The translations under genes and the position numbers were made by a program. Positions 55,411-64,000 of a DNA stretch of 64,000 nucleotides are shown one piece after another (the stretch's first letter is position 1; the number at the start of each line of letters is the position of its first letter). The notes below the pieces were generated by a model. That model searched no databases. It was not told the origin of the DNA and worked only from the letters and a program-made list of their open reading frames with translations. The stretch is from Deinandra increscens subsp. villosa (lineage: Eukaryota; Streptophyta; Magnoliopsida; Asterales; Asteraceae), in assembly GCA_039602395.1 (NCBI GenBank), contig JBCNJP010000027.1, forward strand, positions 33,373,962 through 33,437,961. The letters are read 5' to 3'.

Positions 55411-58400
55411 ATGACTACTCCAGTGAATACTACTGCTTCCTCCTCCTCCTCCACCCACAACTTCTCCTTACTGAATATCTGCTCCAAAGTCATATTGGAT
55501 GGTGCCAATTATAGTGACTGGATGCGCAACATCAAGATGGCCCTTCGTTTTGAAGACAAGGAGTATGTCCTCGAAGAAGAACTTGTAGAAATAAACGAAG
55601 AGACCGCCACTGCTGATGAATTAGCCACGTACGAGCAACACAAGAAGGATGCATCAAAGGTTGCTTGCGTCATGGTTGCCACTATGATCCCTGAATTGCA
55701 AAGGTACTATGAGGACTACTGGCCGTACGAGATGAACAAGGACCTTATGGAAAAGTTCAATAAGCGAGCTCGTCAAGAGAAGTACGAGATAGTGAGGTCC
55801 CTCATATCTAGCAAGATGAAAGAAGGGGAGTCAGTTAGCGCTCACGTGCAAAAGATGCAACGTTACGTGGAACGCCTTGAGAAGCTGAATGTGCAAATCG
55901 ATCAGGAGTTGGCTATTGACATAGTCCTGAACTCCTTACCTAGTTGTTATGATCAGTTCATATTGACCTATCATTTGAACAACAGTGAGACCACTTTGGC
56001 TCAATTGCACAATCTTCTAAGAACGACTGAAGCAGGAATGAAGGGGAAGAATGTTGTTCCCGCTCCTGCTAATACTCCTGTTCTAGCCATTGGTCAGGGA
56101 AAGGGGAAGAAGAGGAAAGGTCCTCCTAAACAGAACTGGAAGGGAAAGTCTCAGCCAAAGCAAAGTTCTGATGTTGCCCCTGTCTCTGATCCCAAAGAGG
56201 CTACTTGTTTTTATTGCAATGAGAAGGGTCATTGGAAAAGAAGCTGCCCAAAGTATCTGCAGGACATTAAGGATGGAAAAGTAAAGCCATCGTCTGCAGG
56301 TACGTACACTATTCGTTCTGATAACTCATTATCTTCTGGTTCTTGGGTTCTTGATACAGGATGTGGTTTTCACATTTGCTCTGTTGTGCAGGGACTAAGA
56401 AAAAGTAAAGATATGGAGCGTGGAAGGATGAACCTGATCATGGGGAATAGGCGATCTTCACCTGTTACCAAGATTGGAGTTTATAGTCTAGTGCTTAGTA
56501 ATGGTTTTACTTTAGAGTTATTGAATTGTTGCTACTCGTCAGAAATGACACGAAACATTATTTCTTTTCATGCATTGTTTAAACAAGGTTTTAGTTTTTC
56601 TTTTAATGATGAGAATGGTTCCATTTCTGCTTATAAGAATGGTGTTTTCTATTTTGAAGCTTTACCTTGTAATGGTGTGTATGAAACTGTGACATGTGTA
56701 GACAACTTAGGCAATAGTGTATTTCAAATTGATTCGTCTAATGGTATAGACAAAGCATGTTTGTGGCATTGTCGTCTTGGACACATTAGCAAGAAACGCA
56801 TGGAACAGCTCCAAAAGTATGGGGTGTTAGAGTCTTTTGACTTGAGGTCAGAAGATACATGCGAATCTTGTCTTCTGGGTAAGATGACAAAATCACCTTT
56901 CACTGGATCTTGTGAAAGAGGTGAAGGTTTGTTGGATCTCATACACACGGATGTGTGTGGGCCCTTCAGATCAGTCACAAGAGATGCTAATCGATTCTAT
57001 GTGACTTTCACTGATGATTATAGTAGATATGGATATGTCTACCTAATCAAGCATAAGTCAGAAACTTTTGAAAGGTTCAAAGAGTTCAAGCAAGAAGTCG
57101 AGAATCAACTAGGCAGGAAGATAAAGATGCTCAGGTCGGATAGAGGCGGAGAGTATCTTAGTATCGAGTTCCTCGACTATCTTAAGGAATGTGGAATAGT
57201 TTCACAATTGACACCTCCTAGGACACCACAACTTAATGGTGTAGCTGAGAGACGCAATCGAACCTTGTTAGACATGGTTCGTTCCATGATGGGTCGAGCT
57301 TCACTTCCAATCACATTCTGGGGGTATGCCTTAGAGACTGCCGCCCATATCCTTAATCTTGTCCCAACAAAGAAAGTTGCCAAAACACCTCACGAAATGT
57401 GGACGGGAAAATTTCCCTCACTAGCACATATCAAGGTTTGGGGTTGTGAGGTTTTCGTTAGACGAGAGACTCACGACAAGCTTGAACCTCGAAGTGAGAA
57501 GTGTGTTTTCATCGGTTATCCACAGAAGTCTTTTGGATATTTGTTCTACAGACCAAGTGAGAACGTGGTTTTTGTAGCACGAAGAGGAGTCTTTCGCGAG
57601 AAAGAGTTCATATGCAAAGAAGACAGTGGGAGCCATGTTGATCTTGAAGAGATTCTAGAGTCAACCGATGAAGGAACTTCTGAGACCGCTAGGGTTCAAC
57701 CAGAGGAAGAGATTCCAGTTGAACCAGTTGACAATTCATTACCTCTTAGGCGTTCTGAAAGAGTTAGCGTCCGACCTGAGTTCTATGGTTTCCATATAAC
57801 TGCAGATAGTGACACGTTTATCAGTGATAACACACTGGTAAATTTGGATGAGCCAGCTAACTACAAGGAAGCCGTGGCGGGCCCTGAGGCTGCAAAATGG
57901 AAAGAGGCAATGGATAGCGAGATACAGTCCATGTATGACAATCAAGTTTGGAACTTGATTGATGAACAGCCTGGTCGAAAGACAGTTGGTTGTAAATGGA
58001 TCTTCAAAAAGAAGACCGATATGCATGGTAATGTAAGCACATTCAAAGCACGACTGGTGGCGAAGGGATTTACTCAAACCCCAGGGGTTGACTATGATGA
58101 GACCTTCTCACCAGTAGCTAAGATAAAGTCTATTAGAATAATGCTGGCCATAGCTGCGTTTCATGACTATGAAATCTGGCAGATGGATGTCAAAACTGCC
58201 TTCCTAAATGGAAAGCTGGCTGAGGATGTTTACATGAGTCAGCCAGAAGGTTTTGTAGATGCAAAGTTTCCTAATAGAGTGTGCAAGCTTGAGAAATCCA
58301 TCTATGGATTAAAACAAGCATCTCGCAGTTGGAATCTTTGCTTCGATGAGAAAATCAAAGAGTTTGGATTCTCTAGAAGTGAGGATGAGTCCTGTGTATA

Positions 58401-59433
58401 TGTCAAAGCTAGTGGGAGTATAGTAACCTTCCTAGTGTTGTATGTTGATGACATACTCCTTATAGGAAATGACATTCCAACCTTGCAGGAGGTTAAGTCC
58501 TGGCTTGGAAAGTGTTTCGCTATGAAGGATCTAGGAGAGGCTGCTTATATTCTGGGGATAAAGATTTCAAGGGATAGAAGTAAAAGGCTAATTGGACTGA
58601 ATCAAAGTACATACTTGGATAAAGTAATGAAGCGATTCTGTATGGAAAATTCGAAGAAAGGAGATTTACCCATCCAGAGCAATACCAAACTGAGTAAGAC
58701 TCAGAGCCCGAGTACAGATGAAGAGTTAGCAGAAATGAGTAGAGTTCCATATGCTTCCGCCGTTGGATCTATTATGTATGCTATGACATGTACTCGTCCT
58801 GATGTGTCTTTTGCCTTGAGCATGGTTAGTCGTTATCAGGGAAATCCAGGTAAGGCTCATTGGGTTGCGGTAAAGAATATTCTCAAGTATCTGCGAAGGA
58901 CTAAGGACTGGGTCCTAGTACTTGGTGGCAGTGATACATTGAAAGTGACTGGGTATAGTGACGCCAGCTTTCAAACAGACAGAGACAACTTTCGATCTCA
59001 ATCTGGCTGGGTCTTTACCTTGAATGGAGGAGCAGTGACTTGGAAGAGTTCCAAGCAAGATACGGTGGCTGATTCTACTTGTGAATCAGAGTACATAGCA
59101 GCGAGCGAAGCGTCAAAGGAGGCTATCTGGTTGAAGAACTTCATCGGAGATCTTGGAGTTGTGCCAACTATTAAGGAGCCAATTGAACTTTTCTGTGATA
59201 ATGAAGGTGCAGTTGCTTTGGCAAAGGATGCAAGAAATGACCGCAATTCAAGGCATATCGACAGAAAGTATCATTTCATCAGACATAAAGTAGAAGAAGG
59301 GTACCTCGTTGTGAAGAGGATATCATCAGAGGAGAATCCTGCAGATCCACTTACGAAGGGTCTGAGTAGGATTCGACACCATCAGCATGCTAGGGGCATT
59401 GGTCTGAAGGATGATGTAGTTTTTGGTAGTTAG
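55411..59433 (+). CDS. Copia gag-pol polyprotein, intact
   Basis: A single 1340-codon frame without stops. Domain order is that of Ty1/copia: gag (about 1-250, VILDGANYSDWMRNIKMALR), CCHC zinc knuckle CFYCNEKGHWKRSC (from about 266), aspartic protease WVLDTGC (Asp near 315), pre-integrase zinc region (CLWHCRLGH from about 449, CESCLLGKM), integrase with the acid triad at about 514 (IHTDVCG), 577 (SDRGGEY) and 613 (NGVAERR), reverse transcriptase with WQMDVKTAFLNG and YVDD (about 1011-1014), and RNase H with YSDASF, ESEYIAASEA and CDNEGAVAL, ending ENPADPLTKGLS. One protease detail: it reads DTGC where many copia elements have DSGA or DSGC. All catalytic residues looked for are present, indicating a recent insertion. 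The lineage was not assigned. Confidence 0.97.
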   Translation: MTTPVNTTASSSSSTHNFSLLNICSKVILDGANYSDWMRNIKMALRFEDKEYVLEEELVEINEETATADELATYEQHKKDASKVACVMVATMIPELQRYYEDYWPYEMNKDLMEKFNKRARQEKYEIVRSLISSKMKEGESVSAHVQKMQRYVERLEKLNVQIDQELAIDIVLNSLPSCYDQFILTYHLNNSETTLAQLHNLLRTTEAGMKGKNVVPAPANTPVLAIGQGKGKKRKGPPKQNWKGKSQPKQSSDVAPVSDPKEATCFYCNEKGHWKRSCPKYLQDIKDGKVKPSSAGTYTIRSDNSLSSGSWVLDTGCGFHICSVVQGLRKSKDMERGRMNLIMGNRRSSPVTKIGVYSLVLSNGFTLELLNCCYSSEMTRNIISFHALFKQGFSFSFNDENGSISAYKNGVFYFEALPCNGVYETVTCVDNLGNSVFQIDSSNGIDKACLWHCRLGHISKKRMEQLQKYGVLESFDLRSEDTCESCLLGKMTKSPFTGSCERGEGLLDLIHTDVCGPFRSVTRDANRFYVTFTDDYSRYGYVYLIKHKSETFERFKEFKQEVENQLGRKIKMLRSDRGGEYLSIEFLDYLKECGIVSQLTPPRTPQLNGVAERRNRTLLDMVRSMMGRASLPITFWGYALETAAHILNLVPTKKVAKTPHEMWTGKFPSLAHIKVWGCEVFVRRETHDKLEPRSEKCVFIGYPQKSFGYLFYRPSENVVFVARRGVFREKEFICKEDSGSHVDLEEILESTDEGTSETARVQPEEEIPVEPVDNSLPLRRSERVSVRPEFYGFHITADSDTFISDNTLVNLDEPANYKEAVAGPEAAKWKEAMDSEIQSMYDNQVWNLIDEQPGRKTVGCKWIFKKKTDMHGNVSTFKARLVAKGFTQTPGVDYDETFSPVAKIKSIRIMLAIAAFHDYEIWQMDVKTAFLNGKLAEDVYMSQPEGFVDAKFPNRVCKLEKSIYGLKQASRSWNLCFDEKIKEFGFSRSEDESCVYVKASGSIVTFLVLYVDDILLIGNDIPTLQEVKSWLGKCFAMKDLGEAAYILGIKISRDRSKRLIGLNQSTYLDKVMKRFCMENSKKGDLPIQSNTKLSKTQSPSTDEELAEMSRVPYASAVGSIMYAMTCTRPDVSFALSMVSRYQGNPGKAHWVAVKNILKYLRRTKDWVLVLGGSDTLKVTGYSDASFQTDRDNFRSQSGWVFTLNGGAVTWKSSKQDTVADSTCESEYIAASEASKEAIWLKNFIGDLGVVPTIKEPIELFCDNEGAVALAKDARNDRNSRHIDRKYHFIRHKVEEGYLVVKRISSEENPADPLTKGLSRIRHHQHARGIGLKDDVVFGS

Positions 59434-60285
59434 ATTGAAACTTGTAACAAAGTAAATGTAATTGACTTTTGGTGATTGAATAATGGAGATTTATTTATGA
59501 GTTTGACTACCTTTTGTCAATTATTTATTATTGTGTTTCATTTTTGCATGTTTTACTTCCTGAATAATTAGATTATTCAAAACTCCACAGTTAGTCATAC
59601 TTTTGGAAGTAAGTAATGAATTAAGACTGTCATGAATGAGATTGTAGATTGTCTAAAGAGTGTTAGACATAGCAATAGAATTGCTGCAATATTCATGAGT
59701 ACTTTGAAATGGAGAATTTAAGTATTGGATAAACCCACGCTCAGAGAATTACTTCATGGAATTTATCACGAGTAATTCTGAGACGATAATATCCTATAAT
59801 CTTTAAGCGGAGATATATGAGTTGTGGTTTACAAGTCAGTTGCGCATTGATGATACGTAAACGCATTGGTAACTCGATGTTATAAAACGTATTGTTGTGC
59901 ATGATTTGATGAGTAGATGGTACAAGCATATAAGTCAAAGTTTATTCGTTCCTTTTGCCCTAACGGGAAAAGCGATATCTTTGGGCCCCTCGGTGATTTG
60001 ATGTTGACTTATAGTGCCGGGCCCGGTCAGGACTAAATTGATGTGTTCAATTGGAAGTTCTAAAGTCATTACAAATCGGAAATCGGGAAACGAAGTACTG
60101 AACAATGAGATTGATTACATTCCATGTCTCATGTTCGAATGATATCTTGTAGAACGAAGGATTATATGATCTCTTATCTTAGGACACATAACTGACTAGG
60201 TCAGAGTTCGACAGCGTTCGTTGGAAGCTACAATTTGCTGATCAACTAGGAAGTTACAAAGGCAATAATAGTTATTAGACTTATC
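59434..60285 (+). other. Copia 3' non-coding region
   Basis: No gene. This is sequence between the pol stop and the polypurine tract, unusually long (about 850 bp) for a copia element of this size. Confidence 0.6.
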
Positions 60286-60297
60286 CAAGTGGGAGAC
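60286..60297 (+). other. Copia polypurine tract
   Basis: CAAGTGGGAGAC, purine-rich, immediately before the 3' LTR start TGTTGGATTAGG; the usual plus-strand primer position. Confidence 0.8.
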
Positions 60298-61040
60298 TGT
60301 TGGATTAGGTGTCTAAGCCTATAACTATAATTGATAGCAGCACAGTCCTTTTGGGTTGCCCTCGAGACTCAGCAAATGGAGAATTAATTAAAAGGGAAAA
60401 GTAATAGTGTTGTTAATTATTATAGTTTAATAATTAGCTAGACAAAACTATTTGGGAGGATAATTAACAGTTTGTTAATTAAAGGAGATAAATATTAAAT
60501 CAATAGTTGATTTATATTAGGAATGGGTTTATCCCACATTGAGATTTTCGAAAATCCCTTCTAGGTCAAGGGAATTTTCGAAATTCATCATAATCCCACA
60601 TTGGTGGAATTGTTAAATGAGGAGGTTACTCAAGCCTATAAATAGGAGCCTTGAGATCTCATTCCAATTTGCACCAAAGGGTTGAGTATTCCCCATTCTC
60701 TTTCTCCCTCCTTTGTGGTTTAACCAAATTCGATTTTGGACTAACCACTTCTAGTTTAATTTTCTCCCTTTTGGAGTACTTGGGTGTGATCCCATTAGAG
60801 GCACGACGCTTGTGGTGCTAGCTTCTCAACGTTGAAGGGGATTGTGTTAGTTGTTTACTATAACAACTAAAAGGTATGTAACTCTGTCTGTTTTGTTTAC
60901 ATGTTTGTTTATTTTCAAAATAGACTAGGGTTCGTTATTTATTCTCAGTTGTAGGTTCAATAGAGAAAACATAGATCCTGGTTTTAGGTTGCATGCACCC
61001 TTAAGAGTTTAAGTATGCTTGTAGTGCCTGAAACCCATCA
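60298..61040 (+). repeat. Copia 3' LTR (743 bp)
   Basis: It begins TGTTGGATTAGG and ends AACCCATCA (TG...CA). A TATAAATAG at about 60638 would start transcription near 60670. A TATCCCACATTG word at 60530 and TAATCCCACATTGG at 60593 lie upstream, coincidentally similar to the snRNA USE. Confidence 0.9.
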
Positions 61041-62065
61041 CCTTCTCCTCCAAGTTCAAGGGACTAACTGATGGAGTGATCAGTGAAGCTAAAGTTGAGA
61101 AGCCAAAGATCACCATTAAGCATCCGAGTATGAAGTCAACAGCTGGAGTAAAGAATGAAAAACTCAAGGGAGTAGCTGTGTCTCCCATGTCTTCAGTAGG
61201 ATCATGCAGTTGCCGTTGTAATTGCAAGAATGGTGCTTCAACGTCAAAGAATCCAGAGAGCACAAAGACGATGAGGACAGGTTTAACACAGGCTTCGACA
61301 AACCAGCAGAAAGTCAAATCTGGAGTTGCAGACAAAGCAAAGAAGCAGGCACAAGGCAAACCAGCTCCATATATGTCACCAAAGACAAATGGGTACACGT
61401 CTGACTTCTATCTAAAGAAGCAGACTTGCTTTAATTGTGGCATTGCTGGTCATATTGCTAGAAACTGTCTTTATCGCCACTATGATCCCTACTATCCGCA
61501 AAGTCAAAGGGTTTCATCTCAGGAGTCAGTTGAGTCTAAGCTGATGATGGTGCAGAAACCTAAGGCAATGAAGACTATTACTCCTAAGGTTAAACCCTCT
61601 GATCAACATTGGGGTGCTGCCAAAACTGAAAGAAAATCTTCAAATCAAAACAACAGCTTTCCAGGTTACCAAAACTTTCAGAAAAAGGTGATGAAACCAT
61701 TTTCAAAACAACCAAAGTCTGAAAAACCCAAAGTTACCCCTCCCAAGGTAACTAAAACTGTTTTAAAAAATGAATCTAAAACGAAGAAGGTTGAAATACC
61801 TAAAGTCACAGCTCCAAAGGTGACTAAAACAAAAACTGTTTTGAAAAATGAAACTAAAATGAAGAAGGTTGAAATACCTAAAGTCACAGCACCAAAAGTG
61901 ACTAAAACAAATGTTAAATCACCTGGAACTTGGAAACCTAAAATCAAGGCAGCTCCATCCCAACTTCCTGATTTCTCAAAGGGGATGTTCTTACAAGAAG
62001 TATCCTTTATTGATTCCTCAGGTGTACCCAGAAAAACAATGGCCTGGGTACCAATGGCTAACTAA
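61041..62065 (+). pseudogene. Second copia gag, 3' part with zinc knuckle
   Basis: An open frame (ATG at 61076, but similarity begins directly after the LTR) encodes a Lys/Pro/Thr-rich gag tail with a CCHC knuckle CFNCGIAGHIARNC (from residue 118 of the frame). A direct internal repeat KKVEIPKVTAPKVTKT appears twice near 61785 and 61863. It ends FSKGMFLQEVSFIDSSGVPR ... MAWVPMAN, the segment that precedes the protease in some plant copia elements, here closed by a stop. The N-terminal half of gag is missing. It is a fragment, not a cellular CCHC protein, because the decayed protease follows. Confidence 0.75.
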
Positions 62066-62335
62066 TCTCTCACTATGTGCAGGAACAGTCAAGGAGGATT
62101 ATCACAAACATTTTTATTATTAATCTGTTTGTTGATAAGTGATTGTTCCAGGCACATTTTAGGAGACGTATCCTCATGTCATGTCAAGTTATCTATACAT
62201 TGGAGGATATGTCTCTTTGAGAGGTAAAATATCAAAATCAGCATGAAAGGCACTGTTCTTAACTTGGTTGTTTGAATGATGAGGCAACAAAGGGTCTTTT
62301 GAGTCAAACCCACTTCATTAAAGTTTTAATTGAGC
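62066..62335 (+). pseudogene. Decayed copia protease region
   Basis: In shifting frames the sequence reads DCSRHILGDVSS, then a distorted serine-rich stretch and KGTVLN, recalling the D-S-G-C-S-R-H-M-T-G-D block that begins copia protease. The catalytic DSG is lost and frames are broken. It continues the gag fragment just upstream. Confidence 0.55.
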
Positions 62336-63537
62336 AGTTGATTGATTACGTGTTTGACTTCAAATGCAACGAAGTGTGCATGTCATGAAACCCAATTTTC
62401 AAAAATTTTCAAATCAATACTTTGAAAGTTAGCTTGGCCAGATGTCTGCAAAATTTTGTGTTTTGTGCTTTTAATTTGTTTGTGTGTATGTGTGTTTTAT
62501 TTAAAAAAAAAAAAAAAAAAGGATGATGCTCACAAAATTGTGACATTAAAAATCAAAAAGCAAGGGGAAGAAATGTAAAGATGAAGAAAATGTTGACCCC
62601 TCAAAAATATTGTGCTTTTTCTTAAAAATAGTGTGCTTTTCAATTTTTAATTGTTTGTGCCTTGTTTCTGAGAAGTTTAGGGGAAGTAAAATGAATGACC
62701 GGGTTGGAGATGGCTGACACGCGTAAGGCGAAAGTGAAAGGCAAGCTCCACGGTGATATGCTCGGTAGGCTCGACCTAATCGTATGACCACCAATGAAAG
62801 TGCAGTAAACTTAAAAGATATATATGTTTAGCTTCCCATCCTAGGTTGCATGGTTTAAAAGACTGAGTCCCAGCAAAAACGGGTTGAGAGTGGTAATTAT
62901 ACCTAGTATTCACTCTCTCACACGCCATGTCTCTGCTGTCATGACTACACCACATAATAAAAAGAAAAGAAAAAGAAAAGAAAAAGAAATGAAAAAGATA
63001 TAAAAAAAAATGAAAAAGAAAAGAGAATAGATAATCACTCGGTTGGTCTTCTTTGCGTGCTTAGCGGCCGACCTGATCACCAACTGATGGTTAATGAAAA
63101 TAAGTGGTAGTTATAGCCGTGGTGCATGGTTCCTCAAGTTGGGGGTTTGTGAATCCTCAATAAACTCTGAGGTTGGGTAGGTTTTGCTGTGTACGCTTGG
63201 GTGTGGGGACAATTAAACATGACGGTAATATTGTACTATATTAAGCATGACGCATTCGGTTGGGATTAAACGGGTTTGAGTTTAAAGCGGACAAACATAC
63301 CGGCAATCACCTGGACTAGTCGAGTAACTGAAGCTGAAAAGGGTTCCTCAGTCAGATTCATATGGTTTGATCCCTTGTAAACTTTCTCATGTTTTATATT
63401 GGTAAGTAGTTGTTTATTTTTATCTTTCGTGTGTGAGTCGTTAAGTTCCTTTTTATGTGTTTTCGTATTGGCCAGGTTGATTTGAGAAGTCAAAATATGT
63501 TTTTCAAGAGTTTTAATGCATGACAATATGCCCCCGA
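62336..63537. other. Repeat-derived spacer
   Basis: Low-complexity A/G tracts (62500-62520, 62955-63025) and G/C-richer unique stretches (62695-62790, 63030-63240), no gene. Probably further decayed sequence of the second copia element or its neighbours. Confidence 0.4.
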
Positions 63538-63893
63538 CAGATCTTGCCAAATTTTTAGGGGAAGGAGTATGGGATAATAAGTATTATCCGAAGGGAACTC
63601 GAGGATGATACTTATTATCTAATGGAAAAGACTTCCTCCGTCAGATCTTGACAAATTTTTAGGGGAAGGAGAGGGGATAATAAGTATTATCCGAAGGGAA
63701 CTCGAGGATGATACTTATTATCTAATGGAAAAGACTTCCTCCGTCAGATCTTGACAAATTTTTAGGGGAAGGAGAGGGGATAATAAGTATTATCCGAAGG
63801 GAACTCGAGGATGATACTTATTATCCGAAAAGACTTCCATAATACATAGTATCCGAAGGGAACTCGAGGATAATATGTATTATCTCAGGGGAA
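63538..63893. repeat. Tandem repeat, about 104-bp unit, three and a half copies
   Basis: Units start CAGATCTTGMCAAATTTTTA at 63538, 63642 and 63745, the second and third nearly identical. Each holds an inverted pair GATAATAAGTATTATCC and GGATGATACTTATTATCT around AAGGGAACTCGAGG. A shortened, diverged fourth copy ends near 63893, followed by AGGGGAAGT-rich sequence. Confidence 0.88.
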
Positions 63894-64000
63894 GTCCTTA
63901 GCTGAGGGGAAGTAATAAGCTAAGGGGAAGTCTTTAGAGGTCTTTGGGTTCAGGGGAAGTTTTATAGAAAACCCGTAATCTATATTAGGGTTTTTGGTTA

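Larger units (their letters stand above)
54235..61040 (+). mobile_element. Ty1/copia retrotransposon lacking most of its 5' LTR
   Basis: Order: a 45-bp relic of the 5' LTR end (54235-54279), primer binding site, leader of about 1.1 kb, intact gag-pol (55411-59433), 3' non-coding region of about 860 bp, polypurine tract and a full 3' LTR of 743 bp (60298-61040). The last 40 or so bases of the two LTRs (TTAAGAGTTTAAGTATGCTT ... AACCCATCA) agree, identifying the ends. The missing LTR portion is replaced by the foldback MITE. The element lacks its own upstream promoter but could be mobilised only if transcribed from outside. Confidence 0.9.

Noticed and set aside
60530..60605. USE-like CCCACATTG words in the copia LTR as a sixth snRNA promoter
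   Set aside because: No snRNA loop, Sm site or properly spaced TATA-plus-gene body follows; it is part of the LTR U3 sequence.
61076..62065. Independent cellular CCHC zinc-finger gene
   Set aside because: It abuts the copia LTR directly, lacks an N-terminal half, and is followed by a decayed copia protease block, so it is a transposon gag fragment.

Overview
The window is nuclear DNA from a higher plant. Split genes with GT/AG introns, a chloroplast-targeted beta-amylase, a plant-only SNARE, plant-type snRNA promoters (USE plus TATA) and a dense mix of plant transposons all point that way. It looks like a eudicot. The repeat families resemble those I associate with Asteraceae, but this assignment is an inference of moderate to low confidence.

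Layout. 1-15.8 kb is gene-free repeat territory: a foldback MITE, decayed gypsy and copia pieces, one solo-LTR-like element (8013-11822) nested inside another (6115-12639), a decayed Harbinger ORF1, a Harbinger-type MITE and SINE-like sequence. 15.9-18.9 kb holds a complete four-exon beta-amylase (BAM3-like, +). A 5'-truncated LINE (-) and a second copy of the MITE follow. 22.6-24.7 kb is a four-exon receptor-like cytoplasmic kinase (-). 25.7-27.6 kb is a complete PIF/Harbinger transposon with intact transposase. 29.3-33.0 kb is a ten-exon novel plant SNARE (NPSN11-like, -). 33.9-35.6 kb is a run of MITEs embedded in (TA)n tracts. 36.7-38.3 kb is a five-exon ribosomal protein gene (eL43/RPL37A, +).

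The most striking locus is 38.8-42.1 kb: five tandem U5 spliceosomal snRNA genes on the + strand. Each has a USE and a TATA box at a constant 34-bp spacing and a 3'-box-like sequence. Degenerate fragments of the neighbouring RPL37A exon 3 lie between copies, which suggests the array grew by duplicating blocks that included the edge of the ribosomal protein gene. Copy 4 carries changes in loop I and the Sm site.

43.8-45.9 kb is a three-exon membrane-anchored MORN-repeat gene (-). 48.3-50.1 kb is a second intact Harbinger copy. 50.3 kb has a SINE with a perfect 15-bp target duplication. 51.1-52.8 kb is a 1.7-kb long inverted repeat. The right end holds a LINE 3' fragment, a near-perfect 254-bp foldback, a Ty1/copia element (54.2-61.0 kb) with an intact 1340-codon gag-pol but almost no 5' LTR, a second decayed copia gag, and a 104-bp tandem repeat.

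The host genes are unrelated housekeeping or signalling genes: starch breakdown, kinase signalling, membrane fusion, translation and splicing. There is no sign of a functional cluster apart from the U5 array. Exon coordinates were derived by reading splice sites and checking phase by hand.
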